From: an uncultured Bacteroidales bacterium
Lineage (GTDB): Bacteria; Bacteroidota; Bacteroidia; Bacteroidales; Paludibacteraceae
Reading direction: 5' to 3'
Length of the DNA stretch: 7,652 nucleotides
NCBI GenBank assembly: GCA_934725535.1
Contig: CAKVBV010000085.1
Location: forward strand, 1 to 7,652
Both the position numbers and the translations under genes were made by a program. Shown piece by piece: positions 5,763-7,652 of this stretch; the first letter of the stretch is position 1; every line of letters starts with the position of its first letter. Below the pieces are notes generated by a model that searched no databases, was not told where the DNA came from, and saw only the letters and a program-made list of their open reading frames with translations.

Positions 5763-5953
5763 CAGGACATTTCTTTTTTCAGAGCAGTCGTATCAAACAT
5801 TCGTGTTTTAACTGAGAATAGTAAAAGCCATGCGGCTATCCACTTCTGGCAGCCTTTTGATAAAGAAAAACAATGGTCTTACAGGTGTGCTATTGAGAAT
5901 ATGGAGGATAGGTGCAATCTTAAAATTTGACACTTTTTTGCAGTAGCGAGGTG

Positions 5954-5997
5954 GTAACGAGTTCCTAACGAGTTCCTAACGAGTTGGTAACGAATTT
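5954..5997. repeat. Four-unit 11-bp tandem repeat
   Basis: GTAACGAGTTC, CTAACGAGTTC, CTAACGAGTTG and GTAACGAATTT follow without gaps. The TAACGAGTT core is identical in the first three units and differs by one base in the fourth. The period is close to one helical turn, so identical faces would be presented to a binding protein. It could equally be a slippage product. It lies 280 bases upstream of the MATE start and 192 bases upstream of the gcvP promoter. Confidence 0.8.
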
Positions 5998-6020
5998 TAT
6001 CTTACAGATATGCTACTGTC

Positions 6021-6049
6021 TATACGATGTCAATCTTAACAATCGTATA
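6021..6049. repeat. 8-bp inverted repeat upstream of the MATE gene
   Basis: TATACGAT (6021-6028) and ATCGTATA (6042-6049) are perfect complements around a 13-base spacer. With one bulged base the pairing continues by GT and AC. It could be an operator for a dimeric regulator or an RNA hairpin. It lies about 228 bases before the MATE start codon, so a direct role there is not evident. Confidence 0.45.
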
Positions 6050-6276
6050 TTTCGTATTTATAGCAAATACTTTGCTTTGTATTTTGGCATAGAATTTGTG
6101 GTACAGAGTCTCGGTGCCGACTTCCTCTAACACAAGAGTTGAGCCTCAAAAGTGTCCGAAAGCATACCGGTTCGGAAAAGAGATAGTTCCTCTTACATAT
6201 AGAGACGTGTATATTGGCATTGTGCGAAACTGACCTGCACGAATAGTGGTCGTCAATACTTGTACAATGATGATGT

Positions 6277-7652
6277 ATGCTGTTAATCAAGAAACTGAAG
6301 GAGTATCTTCCTTACTACAAGCGTAACCTGAAGGTTGCCATTCCCGTGATGCTCACGCAGATAGGCGGAGCGTTGGTGGGGTTGTTTGACACGATGATGG
6401 TGGGGCATTATGCCACCGTTGATTTGGCGGCGGTGAGTTTTTCGAATGCGCTGTTCTTTGCCGTCATGGTGTTTGCGGCGGGTGCACTGATGGGTCTGAC
6501 ACCATTGATTGGTGTGCAGGACGGTGAGATGTCAAAATACCCCGAAAAGGGCGACACCATCCGCCGCAAGATAGCCTCGCTACTGCAGAACGGATTGTAT
6601 TTCACACTGATAATCGGTGTGATTACCACTTTGCTATTGGCGGTGTGCATTCCGTTGCTTGGTCATTTCGGGCAAGATGCGGAGGTGGTGGAAGTGGCAC
6701 GCCCGTACTATATATTGATTGTGATTTCGCTGTTGCCGTACCTGCTGTTCTGCCTGCAAAAGCAGTTCCTCGAGGGCTTGGGCAATACGGTAGTGGCAAT
6801 GATTATCGTGCTGACCATGAATGCGCTGAATGTGCTGCTGAACTGGGTGTTCATCTATGGTCATTGGGGTGCGCCCGCGATGGGTGCCACGGGTGCGGGT
6901 ATTGCCACATTGGTTTCGCGCGTGGGTATGCCGGTATGTATGTTTGCCGTCATAGCACTGCACCGTAACTGGCGGGGGTATCTGCAGTTGTTCTCGCGCC
7001 GTCTCTCGTCGTGGCGCGAAGTGTGCCACATCGCCCGAATAGGTTTTCCGATAGGCGGTCAGACGTTCTTTGAGTCGGTTACGTTCTCTCTTGCGGTAGT
7101 GGTTGTCGGATGGATTAGCAAAGAGGCTATTGCGGCACATCAGATAGCGACGCAGGTGTCCAACCTCACGTTTATGCTGGCACTGGGTATCGGTGCGGGT
7201 ACCACGATACGCGTCTCGCACCAGTTGGGCAAAGGCGACCTGCCGGCAGTGCGTATGGCAAGTAATGCCAGCATTCATCTGGTAGTGCTGATAAACACCT
7301 TTGCAGCGGCGCTGATGATAGGTCTGCGCCATTATATCCCGCTGCTGTTTACGGAAGATGCGGAGGTGATTGCTATCGCGTCGCAACTGCTGGTATTTGC
7401 GGGGCTGTACCAGTATTCCGACGGGTTGCAGGCAGTCGGGGCGGCTATGCTGCGCGGCATCACCGATGTGAAGGTGCCGATGGTGATTGCCTTTGTGTCG
7501 TATATTATAGTGGGGATGAGTGTGGGATTAGTGTGCGCATTCCCGCTGGATATGGGGGCAGCCGGAATCTGGGTAGGATTTATTGTGGGATTGACGTTTG
7601 CAGCCGTGCTGTTCCATACGCGATTTAACAAAAAGTACAGGCAGATGTGCAG
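6277..7652 (+). CDS. MATE family efflux transporter (NorM-like), 3' end beyond window
   Basis: The 458 codons visible encode a multi-span inner-membrane protein of the MATE family, which exports drugs or other organic cations in exchange for Na+ or H+. After a basic N-terminus (MLLIKKLKEYLPYYKRN) the first helix holds VAIPVMLTQIGGALVGLFDTMMVG (about 20-42), the usual TM1 of the NorM-like branch. The second half repeats the fold, with IARIGFPIGGQTFFES (252-267), GAGTTIRVSHQLGKGD (306-321) and the family hallmark GLYQYSDGLQAVGAAMLRG (376-394). About twelve hydrophobic segments are present. Family members are typically 440-460 residues, so only a few residues and the stop are missing. ATG 6277 is the first start after an in-frame TGA at 6271. 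The gene is divergent from gcvP. Substrate and coupling ion cannot be told from the sequence alone. Confidence 0.93.
   Translation, partial: MLLIKKLKEYLPYYKRNLKVAIPVMLTQIGGALVGLFDTMMVGHYATVDLAAVSFSNALFFAVMVFAAGALMGLTPLIGVQDGEMSKYPEKGDTIRRKIASLLQNGLYFTLIIGVITTLLLAVCIPLLGHFGQDAEVVEVARPYYILIVISLLPYLLFCLQKQFLEGLGNTVVAMIIVLTMNALNVLLNWVFIYGHWGAPAMGATGAGIATLVSRVGMPVCMFAVIALHRNWRGYLQLFSRRLSSWREVCHIARIGFPIGGQTFFESVTFSLAVVVVGWISKEAIAAHQIATQVSNLTFMLALGIGAGTTIRVSHQLGKGDLPAVRMASNASIHLVVLINTFAAALMIGLRHYIPLLFTEDAEVIAIASQLLVFAGLYQYSDGLQAVGAAMLRGITDVKVPMVIAFVSYIIVGMSVGLVCAFPLDMGAAGIWVGFIVGLTFAAVLFHTRFNKKYRQMC

Larger units (their letters stand above)
5690..6276. other. Divergent intergenic region between gcvP and the MATE gene
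   Basis: The 587 bases between the two divergent starts contain the gcvP promoter (5732-5762), an 11-bp tandem array (5954-5997) and an inverted repeat (6021-6049). Open frames here are short and compositionally unlike proteins. No clean rightward promoter for the MATE gene is visible; TACTTTG (6067-6073) and TATTTTG (6078-6084) are each one base short of the -7 consensus spacing. Nothing recognisable lies between about 6085 and 6276. Confidence 0.7.

Noticed and set aside
6060..6105. Promoter for the MATE gene (TACTTTG, TATTTTG, TAGAATTTG)
   Set aside because: Each has the wrong spacing between TA and TTTG by one base and lacks a -33 element at the right distance. The true promoter could not be located.
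6036..6290. 84-residue minus-strand frame upstream of the MATE gene
   Set aside because: Rich in Ser, His and Cys with no domain or conserved look, and it overlaps the start of the MATE gene.
6267..6326. Short ORF beginning ATGATGATG just before the MATE start
   Set aside because: It is about 20 codons, overlaps the MATE start in another frame, and has no sign of being a leader peptide.

Overview
The window looks like a chromosomal segment of a Bacteroidota (Bacteroidales, Prevotella/Bacteroides-like) bacterium. Three things point there: promoters of the TTTG-N20-TAnnTTTG type, with no Shine-Dalgarno sequence at the starts; a single-chain glycine decarboxylase of about 950 residues; and GC-moderate genes separated by AT-rich gaps full of short tandem repeats. 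This assignment is an inference from sequence style, not from a database match.

Layout. Bases 1-757 contain no convincing gene. They open with a strong intrinsic terminator for a rightward gene that lies off the left edge. Next come a near-consensus leftward promoter, a compact GC-rich structured element (about 281-391) with two mutually exclusive pairings, two degenerate short-period repeat arrays, and a run of four hairpins behind a TACCTTTG box. Bases 758-5689 hold three leftward genes in the order gcvP -> yitT-like A -> yitT-like B. The gaps between them are 90 and 69 bases, and each carries a hairpin or tandem repeat. A clear promoter lies just upstream of the GTG start of gcvP. Bases 5690-6276 form a divergent intergenic region with the gcvP promoter, a four-unit 11-bp tandem repeat and an 8-bp inverted repeat. 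From 6277 to the right edge runs a rightward MATE-family multidrug/Na+ antiporter that is nearly complete but has no stop codon inside the window.

Biology. GcvP is the glycine-decarboxylating P-protein of the glycine cleavage system. It stands here without gcvT, gcvH or lpd, so its partners must be encoded elsewhere. The two YitT-type membrane proteins are tandem paralogues and probably share part of the gcvP transcript. Their substrate is unknown, and any link to glycine or one-carbon metabolism is a guess from position. The MATE transporter is divergently transcribed and probably independent.

The coding part is ordinary. What merits a second look is the non-coding DNA: the switch-like structured element at 281-391, the hairpin cluster at 594-719 facing the end of the yitT operon, and the recurrence of 7-, 9-, 10- and 11-bp arrays in three of the four intergenic gaps.
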